A DNA stretch of 64,000 bases from Spirosoma spitsbergense DSM 19989 (GCF_000374085.1 NZ_KB893500.1:1-64000), one strand, 5' to 3'. Positions 34,742 through 44,752 are shown, numbered from the stretch's first letter. The notes: a model not told the origin generated them from the letters alone. Numbers and translations are program-made.

Positions 34742-36499
34742 ATGCAAAAATTTCCTTTACTATTAGGCAGACTGAGGATAGTATGTCTTAGTTTCGCTAT
34801 GCTGGGACTGGCATTTGGCAGTTATGCCTCCAGCCACCGCGAAGCCCCGCTGATCTCCAACGATCCGCTGGCCGACAACACCGATGTATACGCGTTCAAA
34901 AGCCCGGACGATCCGAACACCATTACGATTCTTGCTAACTACATCCCATTTGAGTCGCCCGAAGGCGGCCCAAACTACTACAATTTTGGTGAGCGGATCC
35001 GGTACGAGATTCACATCAAAAACAAAGCCACTACGGGGGGAGACGATATCACGTATCGGTTCACATTTACCAAAACAAACGAAGACCCGAGCACATTTTT
35101 CAACATCCGGCTGGGCAAGCAAAACTTAAAGACGAGCTACGTCTGTGAGAAAAGCGTAAATGGTGGTCCCTTCACGGCAATCGTTCAAAACGGTATCGTA
35201 CCAGCCTACAACATCGGGCCACGGTCTATCGATACACCGGGTCTGGGACTGGGCAAATCGTATGACATGCTCATTGCAGAGGCCATCGCCACGGCAACGT
35301 CGGGCGAGAAGGTTTTCTGTGGTCCTGCCGATGATCCTTTCTTTGTTGATCTGGCGGGCGCTTTCGACGTAGGTAACTTCCGTCCCGAAGGCAATAGCGT
35401 AAACAAGCCGAAAGATGGACTGGCCCGGTACAACGTGCACACCATTGCCCTGAAGATTCCGGTTAACATGCTGCAGAAAGACGGAAAATCCGTTGGACAG
35501 GCAGCTAACATTCTGGATGGTGATTTCGTAATCGGGGTATGGGCTTCGGCTAGTCGGCAAAAAATCACGACCCTATACAACGGGGGCGACGTAGGGTTCG
35601 ACGGTGAGTGGGTACAGGTATCCCGTCTGGGCATGCCCCTGACCAACGAAGCTGTTATCCCAATCGGTATGAAAGACCGCTGGAACGCAGTGACGCCTTA
35701 TAATGGCAATGACCTTCAGTTCGCCAAGTATTTCACCAACCCTGAACTCGCCCTGTACATGGACGATTCCCAGTTTGGCGGTGCGGTCCCCTCGCTGAAA
35801 GCCCTGCGTATTCAATCGAAGTCGCTGGGTTCGTTTGACTTCCGTAATGGCAAGCCTGGCCTGTTTGGTCTGAAAGGCAATGCCGCCCTGGATGGTACGG
35901 CACTGGCCGAAGCTGCTTTCGGGGGTGTATTACTGCCTGATAACGCCAGCCCACGGGCCGTTGATTTGCTGCCTATCTTCTACACGGGTGTGCCTAACCT
36001 GAAGCCTTACCAACTGGCAACGGGCAAAGCAGGTAATCCCCTGGCTGCTGGTAAGCCCTTCATTAACAACTTCCTGCCCACCCTGGGTGACATGCTGCGG
36101 CTGAATATGGCCGTTCCCGCTACGCCCCGCAATGACCCTAATTTCTCTTCATTGGGACTGGTGGGAGCAGCGGTGCTGGGGTTGACCAACTCGACCTACA
36201 CCAACATCAACATGCAGTTCATTCCCAACATGGATGGTTTCCCCAACGGACGCCGGCTGGAGGATGACGTGACAACGATTGAGTTGCAGGCCGTGGGTGG
36301 TGTAGTACTGGCAGCCATTGGTCTGTGGTACGACGACTATACGCCGAACGTTAGCCCAAGTCCGGTAACACCGATGCTGGGCAATGTATTGGGTTTCACC
36401 GCCGGTGTAACGAAAAACGATACGACCCTGAAGGCTTCGTTCCCTTACGTGCAAACACCCTGGCGTGGTTTCAATTACTCGAAAGCGGTTAAGTTTTAA
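34742..36499 (+). CDS. Secreted DUF4331 protein, copy 1
   Basis: 585 residues. A signal peptide (about residues 1-29) is followed by the DUF4331 core, SSHREAPLISNDPLADNTDVYAFKSP, with EYIPFE-like and FNIRLGKQN segments. The function of DUF4331 is not established. The protein ends at FNYSKAVKF without the C-terminal sorting-type domain present in copy 2. The 3' part (35611-36433) is almost identical in DNA to copy 2, whereas the 5' part is clearly diverged. The 28-bp gap to copy 2 suggests one transcript. Confidence 0.85.
   Translation: MQKFPLLLGRLRIVCLSFAMLGLAFGSYASSHREAPLISNDPLADNTDVYAFKSPDDPNTITILANYIPFESPEGGPNYYNFGERIRYEIHIKNKATTGGDDITYRFTFTKTNEDPSTFFNIRLGKQNLKTSYVCEKSVNGGPFTAIVQNGIVPAYNIGPRSIDTPGLGLGKSYDMLIAEAIATATSGEKVFCGPADDPFFVDLAGAFDVGNFRPEGNSVNKPKDGLARYNVHTIALKIPVNMLQKDGKSVGQAANILDGDFVIGVWASASRQKITTLYNGGDVGFDGEWVQVSRLGMPLTNEAVIPIGMKDRWNAVTPYNGNDLQFAKYFTNPELALYMDDSQFGGAVPSLKALRIQSKSLGSFDFRNGKPGLFGLKGNAALDGTALAEAAFGGVLLPDNASPRAVDLLPIFYTGVPNLKPYQLATGKAGNPLAAGKPFINNFLPTLGDMLRLNMAVPATPRNDPNFSSLGLVGAAVLGLTNSTYTNINMQFIPNMDGFPNGRRLEDDVTTIELQAVGGVVLAAIGLWYDDYTPNVSPSPVTPMLGNVLGFTAGVTKNDTTLKASFPYVQTPWRGFNYSKAVKF
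35611..36433 (+). repeat. Near-identical 0.8-kb block shared by the two DUF4331 genes, copy 1
   Basis: The block corresponds to 37372-38194 at a constant offset of 1761 bp, with few mismatches, and none from about 36222 to 36433. The DNA on both sides is much more diverged. Confidence 0.9.
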
Positions 36500-36526
36500 G
36501 CCACCTCATTCTTCTTTGGAAAAACA

Positions 36527-38821
36527 ATGAAAAAAATACTATCAATAGCTTTGATGGCGGTACTGATGTACCTGCCCTATAGCCAGGTGAGGGCTTCTTC
36601 GCACCGCGAAGCCCCGCTGATCTCCAATGATCCACTGGCCGATAATACCGACGTGTATGCGTTCAAGAGTCCAACCGACGCGGAGAAAATCATCCTGATT
36701 GCCAACTATATTCCGTTTGAAGACCCGGCGGGTGGACCAAACTGGTACACGTTCGGTGAGAACATCCGGTATGAAGTTCACGTCAAGAACAATGCCTCTA
36801 CGGCTGGTGATGACATCACTTACCGGTTTACCTTCAAAATAGTAAACGAAGACCCAACCACGTTTTTCAACATCCGGTTGGGTAAGCAGAACCAGAAGGC
36901 GACCTACACCTGCGAACGCAGCATCAACGGTGGTCAAACCTGGATGACCATTATCAGCAATGGCGTAGTGCCACCGGCTAATATTGGACCCCGTTCCATT
37001 GAGAACAAAACGGTTGGTTTAGGCGCAGGTAGCTACAACGAACTGGCTACCAAAGCCATCACAACGGCATCGACAGGAGAGCGGATTTTCTGCGGACCGA
37101 TCGACGATCCCTTCTTCGTTGACCTGGGTGGCATATTCGACGTGGGCAACTTCCGCACCGGAGCGCAGGCCCGCGATGCCGTTGCCAAGTTTAACTGTCA
37201 TACCATTGCCATTGAAGTGCCCGTTTCGACGTTGCAAAAGAGTGGCAAAACAGTAGCGCAGGCAGCTAACATTCTGGATGGCGATTATGTCATCGGTGTA
37301 TGGGCGTCGAGTAGCCGTAAAATGATCAAGACGCTGTACGCGGCTGGTGATGTAGGCTATGATGGCAAGTGGGTACAGGTGTCCCGTCTGGGCATGCCCC
37401 TGACCAACGAAGCTGTTATCCCAATCGGACAAAAAGACCGCTGGAACTCGGTTACGCCTTACGCTGGTAATGACCTTCAGTTCGCCAAGTATTTCACCAA
37501 CCCTGAACTCGCCCTGTACATGGACGATTCCCAGTTTGGTAGTGCGGTTCCAGGTTTGAAAGCCCTGCGTATTCAGTCAAAATCACTGGGTTCGTTTGAC
37601 TTCCGTAATGGCAAGCCCGGCCTGTTCGGTCTGAAAGGCAATGCAGCCCTGGATGGTACGGCCCTGGCCGAAGCTGCTTTCGGGGGTGTATTACTGCCTG
37701 ATAACGCCAGCCCACGGGCAGTGGATTTGCTGCCTATCTTCTACACGGGGGTGCCTAACCTGAAGCCTTACCAACTGGCTACCGGCAAAGCAGGCAATCC
37801 TCTGGCTGCTGGCAAGCCCTTCATTAACAACTTCCTGCCCACCCTGGGTGACATGCTGCGGCTGAATATGGCCGTTCCCGCTACCCCGCGCAATGACCCT
37901 AACTTCTCTTCATTGGGACTGGTGGGAGCAGCGGTGCTGGGGTTGACCAACTCGACCTACACCAACATCAACCTACAGTTTATTCCCAACATGGATGGTT
38001 TCCCCAACGGACGCCGGCTGGAGGATGACGTGACAACGATTGAGTTGCAGGCCGTGGGTGGTGTAGTACTGGCAGCCATTGGTCTGTGGTACGACGACTA
38101 TACGCCGAACGTTAGCCCAAGTCCGGTAACACCGATGCTGGGCAATGTATTGGGTTTCACCGCCGGTGTAACGAAAAACGATACGACCCTGAAAGCTGCC
38201 TTCCCATTTGTACAGGACCCATGGAGAGGGTTTATCGGCAATCAGTACATGGGCCCTCAAACGCCGGTTACAAGTCCCCTGTCGGCAACGGTAGTAGCCT
38301 ATAACTGTAGTACAGGTGCTATTACCTACGGTCGTGTTGGTGGAGACCCTGCCCGCACAGTTGAGTATCTGGCTCCTGGTACGGTGAACGGGATGTGGAG
38401 CACTAACGTAAACCAGCAAATTGAGGCTCCCTTGCGGATGGATGCGAACAGCAGCCGTATACTCATGATACGGGCTCGTTATGTGGGTGACCCAGCGTCA
38501 ATGGTTACCTACAATTTCGACTTCCGTACCCCCTGTGGGCAGGCTCGTGTAGCGGCTGAAAATGTAGCTCCGCTATCGATGCGTCTGCTGGGTAACCCGA
38601 CCACCAATAGCGACGTAACGTTTGAGGTAAACGGAGCCGTTGGTCAGACGCTGAAACTGGGCGTTACCAACAGTCGCGGTCAGTTTATCAATCAGAAAAC
38701 AATCTCTGAAGCGGGGACGGTCGAGCGTCATACGCTGCCATTGGGCGAACAGCCAGGCACCTACTTCCTGCAGGCAGTAACGCCAACGGGTAGCCAGACG
38801 ATCAAAGTAATTCGTCACTAA
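36527..38821 (+). CDS. Secreted DUF4331 protein, copy 2, with C-terminal sorting-type domain
   Basis: 764 residues. A signal peptide (about 1-23) is followed by the same DUF4331 core, SSHREAPLISNDPLADNTDVYAFKSP. After residue 565 it gains about 200 residues. The last 75 (from SMRLLGNPTTNSDVTFEVNG to PGTYFLQAVTPTGSQTIKVIRH) look like a type IX secretion (por) sorting domain, which would direct it to the cell surface. Copy 1 lacks this tail. A strong terminator follows at 38834. Confidence 0.85.
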   Translation: MKKILSIALMAVLMYLPYSQVRASSHREAPLISNDPLADNTDVYAFKSPTDAEKIILIANYIPFEDPAGGPNWYTFGENIRYEVHVKNNASTAGDDITYRFTFKIVNEDPTTFFNIRLGKQNQKATYTCERSINGGQTWMTIISNGVVPPANIGPRSIENKTVGLGAGSYNELATKAITTASTGERIFCGPIDDPFFVDLGGIFDVGNFRTGAQARDAVAKFNCHTIAIEVPVSTLQKSGKTVAQAANILDGDYVIGVWASSSRKMIKTLYAAGDVGYDGKWVQVSRLGMPLTNEAVIPIGQKDRWNSVTPYAGNDLQFAKYFTNPELALYMDDSQFGSAVPGLKALRIQSKSLGSFDFRNGKPGLFGLKGNAALDGTALAEAAFGGVLLPDNASPRAVDLLPIFYTGVPNLKPYQLATGKAGNPLAAGKPFINNFLPTLGDMLRLNMAVPATPRNDPNFSSLGLVGAAVLGLTNSTYTNINLQFIPNMDGFPNGRRLEDDVTTIELQAVGGVVLAAIGLWYDDYTPNVSPSPVTPMLGNVLGFTAGVTKNDTTLKAAFPFVQDPWRGFIGNQYMGPQTPVTSPLSATVVAYNCSTGAITYGRVGGDPARTVEYLAPGTVNGMWSTNVNQQIEAPLRMDANSSRILMIRARYVGDPASMVTYNFDFRTPCGQARVAAENVAPLSMRLLGNPTTNSDVTFEVNGAVGQTLKLGVTNSRGQFINQKTISEAGTVERHTLPLGEQPGTYFLQAVTPTGSQTIKVIRH
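37372..38194 (+). repeat. Near-identical 0.8-kb block shared by the two DUF4331 genes, copy 2
   Basis: Partner of 35611-36433. Both edges drop abruptly in similarity: at the 3' edge the two genes go from identical to different codons within 10 bp of 38194. Confidence 0.9.
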
Positions 38822-38833
38822 ATAAAATCCGGT

Positions 38834-38876
38834 AAGCCGACTGCGTACATTTACGCGCAGTCGGCTTATTTTTTGT
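38834..38876 (+). terminator. Rho-independent terminator after the DUF4331 pair
   Basis: AAGCCGACTGCG (38834-38845) and CGCAGTCGGCTT (38856-38867) form a perfect 12-bp stem with a 10-nt loop, followed by ATTTTTTG. Confidence 0.88.
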
Positions 38877-38901
38877 TAATACGTCTTCATTCTCTCTCTA
38901 T

Positions 38902-40218
38902 ATGAACGCATTTATTACTTCTGGCAAAAAAGTCTTTTTACTAGGCCTTCCGGCGTTTCTTTTTCTGTTATTGCTGGCACAAACCGGTTGTACCAGCAAA
39001 CAGAAAACAGAAACCGCGAGCACATCCATTATGGACATTCCGCCCCTTTTTGAACGGCGGGGTGAGTTAGCTACGGCTGTGGAGTGGCAGCGCACAAAAG
39101 AAAAGGTGGCTGAACTGAACGACAAAATCAGAAAGGAGCCAAATGATGTAAAGCCCCGGCTTCAGATTGCCATGATCTATCTGGCCGAAGCCCGGATTAC
39201 CGGTGAGCACCCTTATTACTATCCGGCAATTTTGAAAGTGCTGGACGGCGTGCTGGCAATGGAACCAAAAAACTTTGAGGCAACTACCTTTAAGGCATCC
39301 GTCAAAATGTCGCAGCACCAGTTTGCCGAAGCCCGCGACCTGGCCGAAAAAGCCCGTCAGATCAACCCGAACAATGCCTATGTATACGGTGTACTGGTCG
39401 ATGCCAATGTAGAGTTAGGGAATTACGAGGAAGCTGTAACCATGTCCGACAAGATGCAGGCACTCAAGCCCTCGCTGGAAGCCTACTCACGGGCCTCGTA
39501 CCTGCGCGAAATTTATGGCAGTTACCCTAGTTCTATCGAAGCGATGAAACTGGCCGTGCAGGCTGGTTTACCCGGTTCTGAACCCCAGTGCTGGAGCAAA
39601 AACACCCTGGGTCATTTGTACGAAACAACCGGTCAACTGGATAAAGCCGAAAATCAGTACGATGGCATTTTGGTTCTTCGGCCCAGCTATGCATTTGCGA
39701 TGGCCGGAAAAGCCCGGATTCAGAAGGCCCGCAAGCAATATGATCAGGCGCTGGCCACGCTGGATAAAGCGGCTAAAATAATGCCTGAATTTTCGTTCCA
39801 CGAGCAAATGGCCGACATATATGCCTTGCAGGGAAATAAGGACAAAGCCACCAAAAAATACGCTGAAGTGGTTAAAATGCTGGATGACGATGCCCGTTCG
39901 GGCCACGCGGTCGATCTGGAATTATGTAAGCTTTATACCAAAACGGGTCAACTGGATTCGGCACTGGTGTATGGACTGAATGAGTATAAAAAACGGCCTA
40001 ACAATATTGATGTCAACCATGCGCTGGCCTGGGTGTATTTCAATAAGCATGACTTGAAAAATGCTCAAAAACACATGCAGGTTGCTATGCGTACCGGCAG
40101 TAAAGACCCCGAATTATTACAGGAAGCAGGAGCCATTGAACTGGCCCTGGGCAATGCGGCCGAACACCAGAAATTAGTGGCAGCTGCCCGCAAAACAAAC
40201 CCAAATTACACGCTGTAG
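38902..40218 (+). CDS. TPR-repeat lipoprotein
   Basis: 438 residues. A hydrophobic N-terminus ends in LAQTGC, a likely lipoprotein site with Cys near residue 31. The rest is tetratricopeptide repeats, clear in EARDLAEKARQINPNNAYVYGVLV, KAENQYDGILVLRPSYAFAMAGKARI and QALATLDKAAKIMPEFSFHEQMADIYA. It is a likely periplasmic or surface scaffold. It follows the DUF4331 pair after the terminator and precedes the small secreted protein and TonB receptor, so it may belong with them; the link is contextual only. Confidence 0.85.
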   Translation: MNAFITSGKKVFLLGLPAFLFLLLLAQTGCTSKQKTETASTSIMDIPPLFERRGELATAVEWQRTKEKVAELNDKIRKEPNDVKPRLQIAMIYLAEARITGEHPYYYPAILKVLDGVLAMEPKNFEATTFKASVKMSQHQFAEARDLAEKARQINPNNAYVYGVLVDANVELGNYEEAVTMSDKMQALKPSLEAYSRASYLREIYGSYPSSIEAMKLAVQAGLPGSEPQCWSKNTLGHLYETTGQLDKAENQYDGILVLRPSYAFAMAGKARIQKARKQYDQALATLDKAAKIMPEFSFHEQMADIYALQGNKDKATKKYAEVVKMLDDDARSGHAVDLELCKLYTKTGQLDSALVYGLNEYKKRPNNIDVNHALAWVYFNKHDLKNAQKHMQVAMRTGSKDPELLQEAGAIELALGNAAEHQKLVAAARKTNPNYTL

Positions 40219-40249
40219 TTTTTTTACACACATAGTTCTCTTTATTCCA

Positions 40250-40645
40250 ATGCTCCGCTGTTCTCTCGCCCTTCTGCTGCTAATCAACTACCTGCTGGTG
40301 GTTGGCCTGGGTTGCATTAGCCGCCCGGAAGATCAGCAGGAGTTTTTGCTGGTACAAGCCAGTGAGGCCGGTAAGCAGTATCAGGAATGCCGGTACATGC
40401 GCATGGATGGGCTGGAAAATTTCCTGCTGGAATCATTGGCCAGCCGGTATCAGAAAGCGACCGACACGCCTAAGCATAATCTAATTTCGATTGTTAGTGG
40501 TGTGGATTCCCATTGCCTGCCGGGCATGCAGTGGCCGATGCAGGAACCCATCTACGCCGATGCAATCAAGCCCTTGATTGTTGGTCAGTATGCCATCCCG
40601 CCCGGGTACGGCCATATTATACCCATACCTCCCAGGCTGGCCTAG
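40250..40645 (+). CDS. Small secreted protein of unknown function
   Basis: 131 residues. A signal sequence with GLGC (Cys22) makes it a possible lipoprotein. The body has Cys residues at CRYMRMDG and SHCLPG and ends IPIPPRLA. I do not recognise a family. It lies 31 bp after the TPR gene and about 240 bp before the TonB receptor start, all on one strand. Confidence 0.6.
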   Translation: MLRCSLALLLLINYLLVVGLGCISRPEDQQEFLLVQASEAGKQYQECRYMRMDGLENFLLESLASRYQKATDTPKHNLISIVSGVDSHCLPGMQWPMQEPIYADAIKPLIVGQYAIPPGYGHIIPIPPRLA

Positions 40646-40882
40646 TCCCCGCCGATTCAACACCGTCAGGCTATTCCGTGGGGTACGGAGCTATCTTCCA
40701 GCCATACGTGGCTGTTTACGTTCTTCTTCCTGAGCGGCCTTACGGCTATCTCCTGCCATTGCACTGAGATAATTGTATTACGCCCGACTCCTGCACAACT
40801 GTCCTTACAGCTTGTGAGGTTATCCCTTATACTGCATAGAACGACTGGAAAAACGGGTGTTGAATCACCCCATTTTGCATTA

Positions 40883-43189
40883 ATGATGAAATTTCTATAC
40901 GCTGTCCTGATTGTAGGGTTGGTTAGTGTACAATCGTATGCCCACCTTGGTCATGCGTCCGGTAAGGTATACGATCAGGCAACCAACCTGCCCCTGGCGG
41001 GCGTAACGGTGCAACTGGTGGGACTGGGTAAAGCCACCCTAACGAATGAACTGGGCCAGTACCGCTTCGACGGGCTGGTAGCGGCCCCCTACAAAATTGA
41101 ACTGTCGCACGTGGGGTTTAAGGCACAACTAATCGATGTAGTCGTGCATGATGACCAGACTACGTTTGTTAGTACCATCCTGTCGGCTACATCGGTTTAC
41201 TTGAGCGAGGTGGTTGTCTCCTCGCAGCGGGCGCACGATCAGCAGCTGATCGGCAGTATGGACATCAAACTACGCCCAATCACCAATTCGCAGGAGATTT
41301 TGCGGCTGGTGCCGGGTCTGTTCATTGGTCAGCACGCGGGCGGAGGGAAGGCCGAACAGATTTTCCTGCGTGGCTTTGACCTCGACCACGGTACCGATAT
41401 TCGCCTGACGGTAGACGGTATGCCGGTCAACATGGTGTCGCACGCGCACGGGCAGGGGTATGCCGACCTGCATTTTGTTATTCCCGAACTGGTAGAAGGC
41501 GTCGATTTCAAAAAAGGACCGTATCGCGCCGACAAAGGGAACCTGACCACCGCCGGCTGGGTCGATTTCAGAACCCGCACCGCCCTCGACCGGTCCTTCG
41601 TGAAACTCGAAACCGGTCAGTATGGTACCTACCGCGCCGTGGCTGGGTTAGATTTATTGAATACGTTCCGGCGGTCCGGCGGTCCGGCGATCCGGAAAGA
41701 ACGGGATAAAAATCAATCGGCCTATCTGGCATCGGAATATTCGTTTACCAATTCGTATTTCGATAATCCGCAGCACTTTAAACGGCTAAACGTAGTCGGT
41801 AAATACCACGGACATCTGGCACCAAATACTAACCTGACCCTGACTGGCTCCACGTTCTGGAGCAAATGGAACCACTCCGGTCAGATTCCCGAACGGGCAG
41901 TAGCCTCGGGCCTGACCGACTTTTTTGGGTCCATCGACCCAACCGAAGGGGGCGAAACCAGCCGGACAAATTTCAACGCCCAACTCGTAACGGTAACGCC
42001 CCGAAACCACGTGATCAAAAATCAGTTTTTTTACAGCAACTACAATTTTGAACTGTATTCCAACTTCACTTTTTTCAGGGAGGACACCATCAATGGCGAT
42101 CAGATTCGACAAAAAGAACACCGGAATCTGTTTGGCTACAACGGCAGCTACGCCGTTGAAACACGCGTTGGCCGTAGCCACTGGAACACCACTATAGGAG
42201 CGCAATACCGGCAGGACTTAACCCACCACACCGAACTGTCGCACACGAAGGACCGGGTCATTACCCTTGAACAGAAGAACTTTGGCAACATCAACGAACT
42301 GAACGCGGCCGTATATGCCGATGAATTGATTGAGGTGTCGGATCGGTTTACGATCAATGCAGGGGTGCGGGTCGACTATTTCCGGAGTCAGTACGAGGAT
42401 TTGCTGGCCCAACCCGTAACCACAAAGCACGCGACGGATGCCATCGTTTCGCCCAAACTGAATTTTTATTACACCATCAATCCACGGGTGCAGCTTTACC
42501 TGAATTCGGGCAAAGGGTTTCATTCCAACGATGCACGGGTGGTAGTGCCACAGGGCGGCAAGGGTATACTGCCACCGGCCTACGGTTCCGATCTGGGGCT
42601 GATTGTCAAGCCATTTCCCCGGCTGCTCATCAATGCCGCAGCTTGGTATCTGTGGCTGGCGCAGGAGTTCATTTTCGTGGGCGACGAAAACGTAGTGGAA
42701 CCCAGTGGCCGGTCGCGCCGGTATGGTGTCGATGTATCGGCCCGGTATCAGATCACCAACCGGACGGACGGAGCCAACCTGTACGCCGACGTAGACCTGA
42801 ACACGGCTACTCCCCGCGCCATCGATTCAGAAACGGGCCAGAATTACCTACCATTGGCACCCCTGTTTACCTCAACGGGCGGACTGTCGCTGAAAAGCAA
42901 TAGCGGCTTCGGTGGTTCCATCCGCTACCGGTATATCGCCGACCGGCCCGCTACCGACGATTATTCGATTGTCGCAACCGGTTATTTCGTCAATGATTTG
43001 CAGGCCAATTACAGTCATCGAAATTATACCCTTGGCTTATCGGTACAAAACCTGTTCAACGTACGCTGGAAAGAAACGCAGTTTGCCACCGAAAGCCACC
43101 TGCGTGGTGAACCAGCACCCATTACCGACATTTGTTTCACCCCCGGAACCCCATTTTTCGCCCGGCTCAGTCTGACATATTTTTGGTAG
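40883..43189 (+). CDS. TonB-dependent receptor with carboxypeptidase-regulatory N-terminal domain
   Basis: About 768 residues from the ATG pair at 40883/40886; the frame opens at 40814, but the signal peptide starts at MMKFLYAVLIVGL. A CarboxypepD-reg-like domain (ASGKVYDQATNLPLAGVTVQL, residues 25-100) precedes the plug (residues 115-230: QEILRLVPGLFIGQHAGGGKAEQIFLRGFDLDHG). The beta-barrel ends in Trp (SLTYFW). It imports an unknown ligand across the outer membrane. The plug is His-rich near VNMVSHAHGQGYADLH, which hints at metal or metal complex but does not prove it. An 8-bp tandem repeat lies at 41668. Confidence 0.88.
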   Translation: MMKFLYAVLIVGLVSVQSYAHLGHASGKVYDQATNLPLAGVTVQLVGLGKATLTNELGQYRFDGLVAAPYKIELSHVGFKAQLIDVVVHDDQTTFVSTILSATSVYLSEVVVSSQRAHDQQLIGSMDIKLRPITNSQEILRLVPGLFIGQHAGGGKAEQIFLRGFDLDHGTDIRLTVDGMPVNMVSHAHGQGYADLHFVIPELVEGVDFKKGPYRADKGNLTTAGWVDFRTRTALDRSFVKLETGQYGTYRAVAGLDLLNTFRRSGGPAIRKERDKNQSAYLASEYSFTNSYFDNPQHFKRLNVVGKYHGHLAPNTNLTLTGSTFWSKWNHSGQIPERAVASGLTDFFGSIDPTEGGETSRTNFNAQLVTVTPRNHVIKNQFFYSNYNFELYSNFTFFREDTINGDQIRQKEHRNLFGYNGSYAVETRVGRSHWNTTIGAQYRQDLTHHTELSHTKDRVITLEQKNFGNINELNAAVYADELIEVSDRFTINAGVRVDYFRSQYEDLLAQPVTTKHATDAIVSPKLNFYYTINPRVQLYLNSGKGFHSNDARVVVPQGGKGILPPAYGSDLGLIVKPFPRLLINAAAWYLWLAQEFIFVGDENVVEPSGRSRRYGVDVSARYQITNRTDGANLYADVDLNTATPRAIDSETGQNYLPLAPLFTSTGGLSLKSNSGFGGSIRYRYIADRPATDDYSIVATGYFVNDLQANYSHRNYTLGLSVQNLFNVRWKETQFATESHLRGEPAPITDICFTPGTPFFARLSLTYFW
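41668..41695 (+). repeat. 8-bp tandem repeat inside the TonB receptor gene
   Basis: The unit CCGGCGGT occurs at 41668 and 41676, then as CCGGCGAT at 41684 and a final CCGG. It encodes part of FRRSGGPAI. The unit is not a multiple of three. Confidence 0.7.
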
Positions 43190-43273
43190 AGAATCCATAA
43201 AAAAACATTGAGATTCGGTCATACCTAGTAGGATAAACAGTCGTTGAACTTTACTGGCTAAACCGCTCACTCT

Positions 43274-44749
43274 ATGTTACATCTGGTTCGGCAGGCGCAG
43301 GCTCATCCGAAAAATACCGCCATCATCTCCGATGGACAGTCGTACACCTATAACCAGTTGCTGGAGCAGTCTGACCATTTTGCGCAACGGTTGCTGAATG
43401 GTCAGGCCGACCTGGCCGAAGCGCGAGTTGCTTTTATGGTTATGCCCGGTTTCGATTACGTTCGGGTGCAGTGGGGTATCTGGCGGGCGGGTGGCATGGC
43501 AGTACCGCTTTGCCTGACCTATCCGCCCGCTTCACTCGACTACGTATTATCTGACACGGGGGCCGATATTGTCGTGGCTTCGGCTCGTTATACAACCATC
43601 ATCAAACCCCTGGTCGAAGCGCGGCAGCTTCGGTTTATTGAACTGGAGCAGTTGGATGAATACGACGCCATAATTCTGCCCGACCTGATGCCGGAGCGGA
43701 AGGCAATGATCCTGTACACAAGCGGCACGACGAGTTTACCCAAAGGCGTGGTAACGACCCACGCTAACCTTGATGCCCAGATAACTTCACTCGTAACGGC
43801 CTGGGAATGGCAACCCACCGACCATATTCTGTGTGTACTGCCACTCCACCACGTGCATGGTATCATAAACGTGATTGGATGTGCCCTGTGGGCGGGTGCC
43901 TGCTGTGAGTTTTTACCTGAATTTTCGGCGGCCGATGTATTTGCTGCTTTTCAGCGGGGAACGATCAACCTTTTCATGGCCGTACCGACTATTTATTTTA
44001 AGCTAATTACCTACTGGGAGCGTTTGCACACACCGGATCAGGAAGCCCTGACCGCCGTGATGCGCCCCTTCCGGCTGATGGTTTCCGGCTCGGCCGCGTT
44101 GCCCGTTACGGTGATGGAAAAATGGGAACGGGTAAGCGGACAGATTTTGCTCGAACGATACGGCATGACCGAAATCGGGATGGCTATCAGCAATCCCTAC
44201 CGGGGTAAACGCGTTCCCGGCCACATCGGCCAACCGCTGGCGGGTGTGGGTATTCGCCTGGTCGATGACTACGACCAACCCGTTGCCGATAGCCAGCCGG
44301 GAGAGATTCAGGTGCAGGGGCCAACCGTGTTTCTGGACTACTGGCAACGCCCGCAGGCCACGGCCGACGCCTTTACCGATGACGGCTGGTTCCGTACCGG
44401 CGACGTGGCCGTGGTAGATGACGGAAGTTATAAAATTCTGGGCCGCAGTTCTATCGACATCATCAAGTCGGGCGGGTACAAACTATCGGCACTGGAAATT
44501 GAAGAGGTGCTGCGTACCCACCCGGCCATTGACGACTGCGGAGTGATTGCCCTGCCCGATGAGGAATGGGGCGAAACGGTAGCCGCCGTGCTGGTAGCCC
44601 TGCACCCCATTGACCTGGCCGAACTGAATCAATGGATACGGACGCAGTTGCCGCCGTATAAAGTGCCCCGGCAGTACCGGGTAGTGGCCGAATTGCCCCG
44701 GAACGCAATGGGCAAAGTGACAAAAAACGACCTCAAACAACTTTTCTGA
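43274..44749 (+). CDS. Acyl-CoA synthetase, AMP-forming (malonyl-CoA synthetase-like)
   Basis: 491 residues of the ANL superfamily. The phosphate loop is ILYTSGTTSLPKGVVTTHANL. Further motifs are LLERYGMTEIGMAISNPYRG, TGDVAVVDDGSYKILGRSSIDIIKSGGYKLSALEIEE and the C-terminal catalytic Lys in PRNAMGKVTKNDL. The RYGMTEIGM motif and overall length resemble malonyl-CoA synthetase MatB. The substrate is a carboxylic acid, not otherwise determined. Its stop lies 3 bp before a 41-residue membrane protein and that gene overlaps the symporter, so uptake and activation of the same carboxylate is plausible. Confidence 0.82.
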   Translation: MLHLVRQAQAHPKNTAIISDGQSYTYNQLLEQSDHFAQRLLNGQADLAEARVAFMVMPGFDYVRVQWGIWRAGGMAVPLCLTYPPASLDYVLSDTGADIVVASARYTTIIKPLVEARQLRFIELEQLDEYDAIILPDLMPERKAMILYTSGTTSLPKGVVTTHANLDAQITSLVTAWEWQPTDHILCVLPLHHVHGIINVIGCALWAGACCEFLPEFSAADVFAAFQRGTINLFMAVPTIYFKLITYWERLHTPDQEALTAVMRPFRLMVSGSAALPVTVMEKWERVSGQILLERYGMTEIGMAISNPYRGKRVPGHIGQPLAGVGIRLVDDYDQPVADSQPGEIQVQGPTVFLDYWQRPQATADAFTDDGWFRTGDVAVVDDGSYKILGRSSIDIIKSGGYKLSALEIEEVLRTHPAIDDCGVIALPDEEWGETVAAVLVALHPIDLAELNQWIRTQLPPYKVPRQYRVVAELPRNAMGKVTKNDLKQLF

Positions 44750-44752
44750 CCG

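Noticed and set aside
40513-40767. Open frame of 84 codons overlapping the small secreted protein
   Set aside because: Only the second half looks protein-like, and the first half is a shadow of the 40250-40645 gene. A frameshift joining them was considered, but the 131-residue product ends naturally and no homologous extension is known to me.
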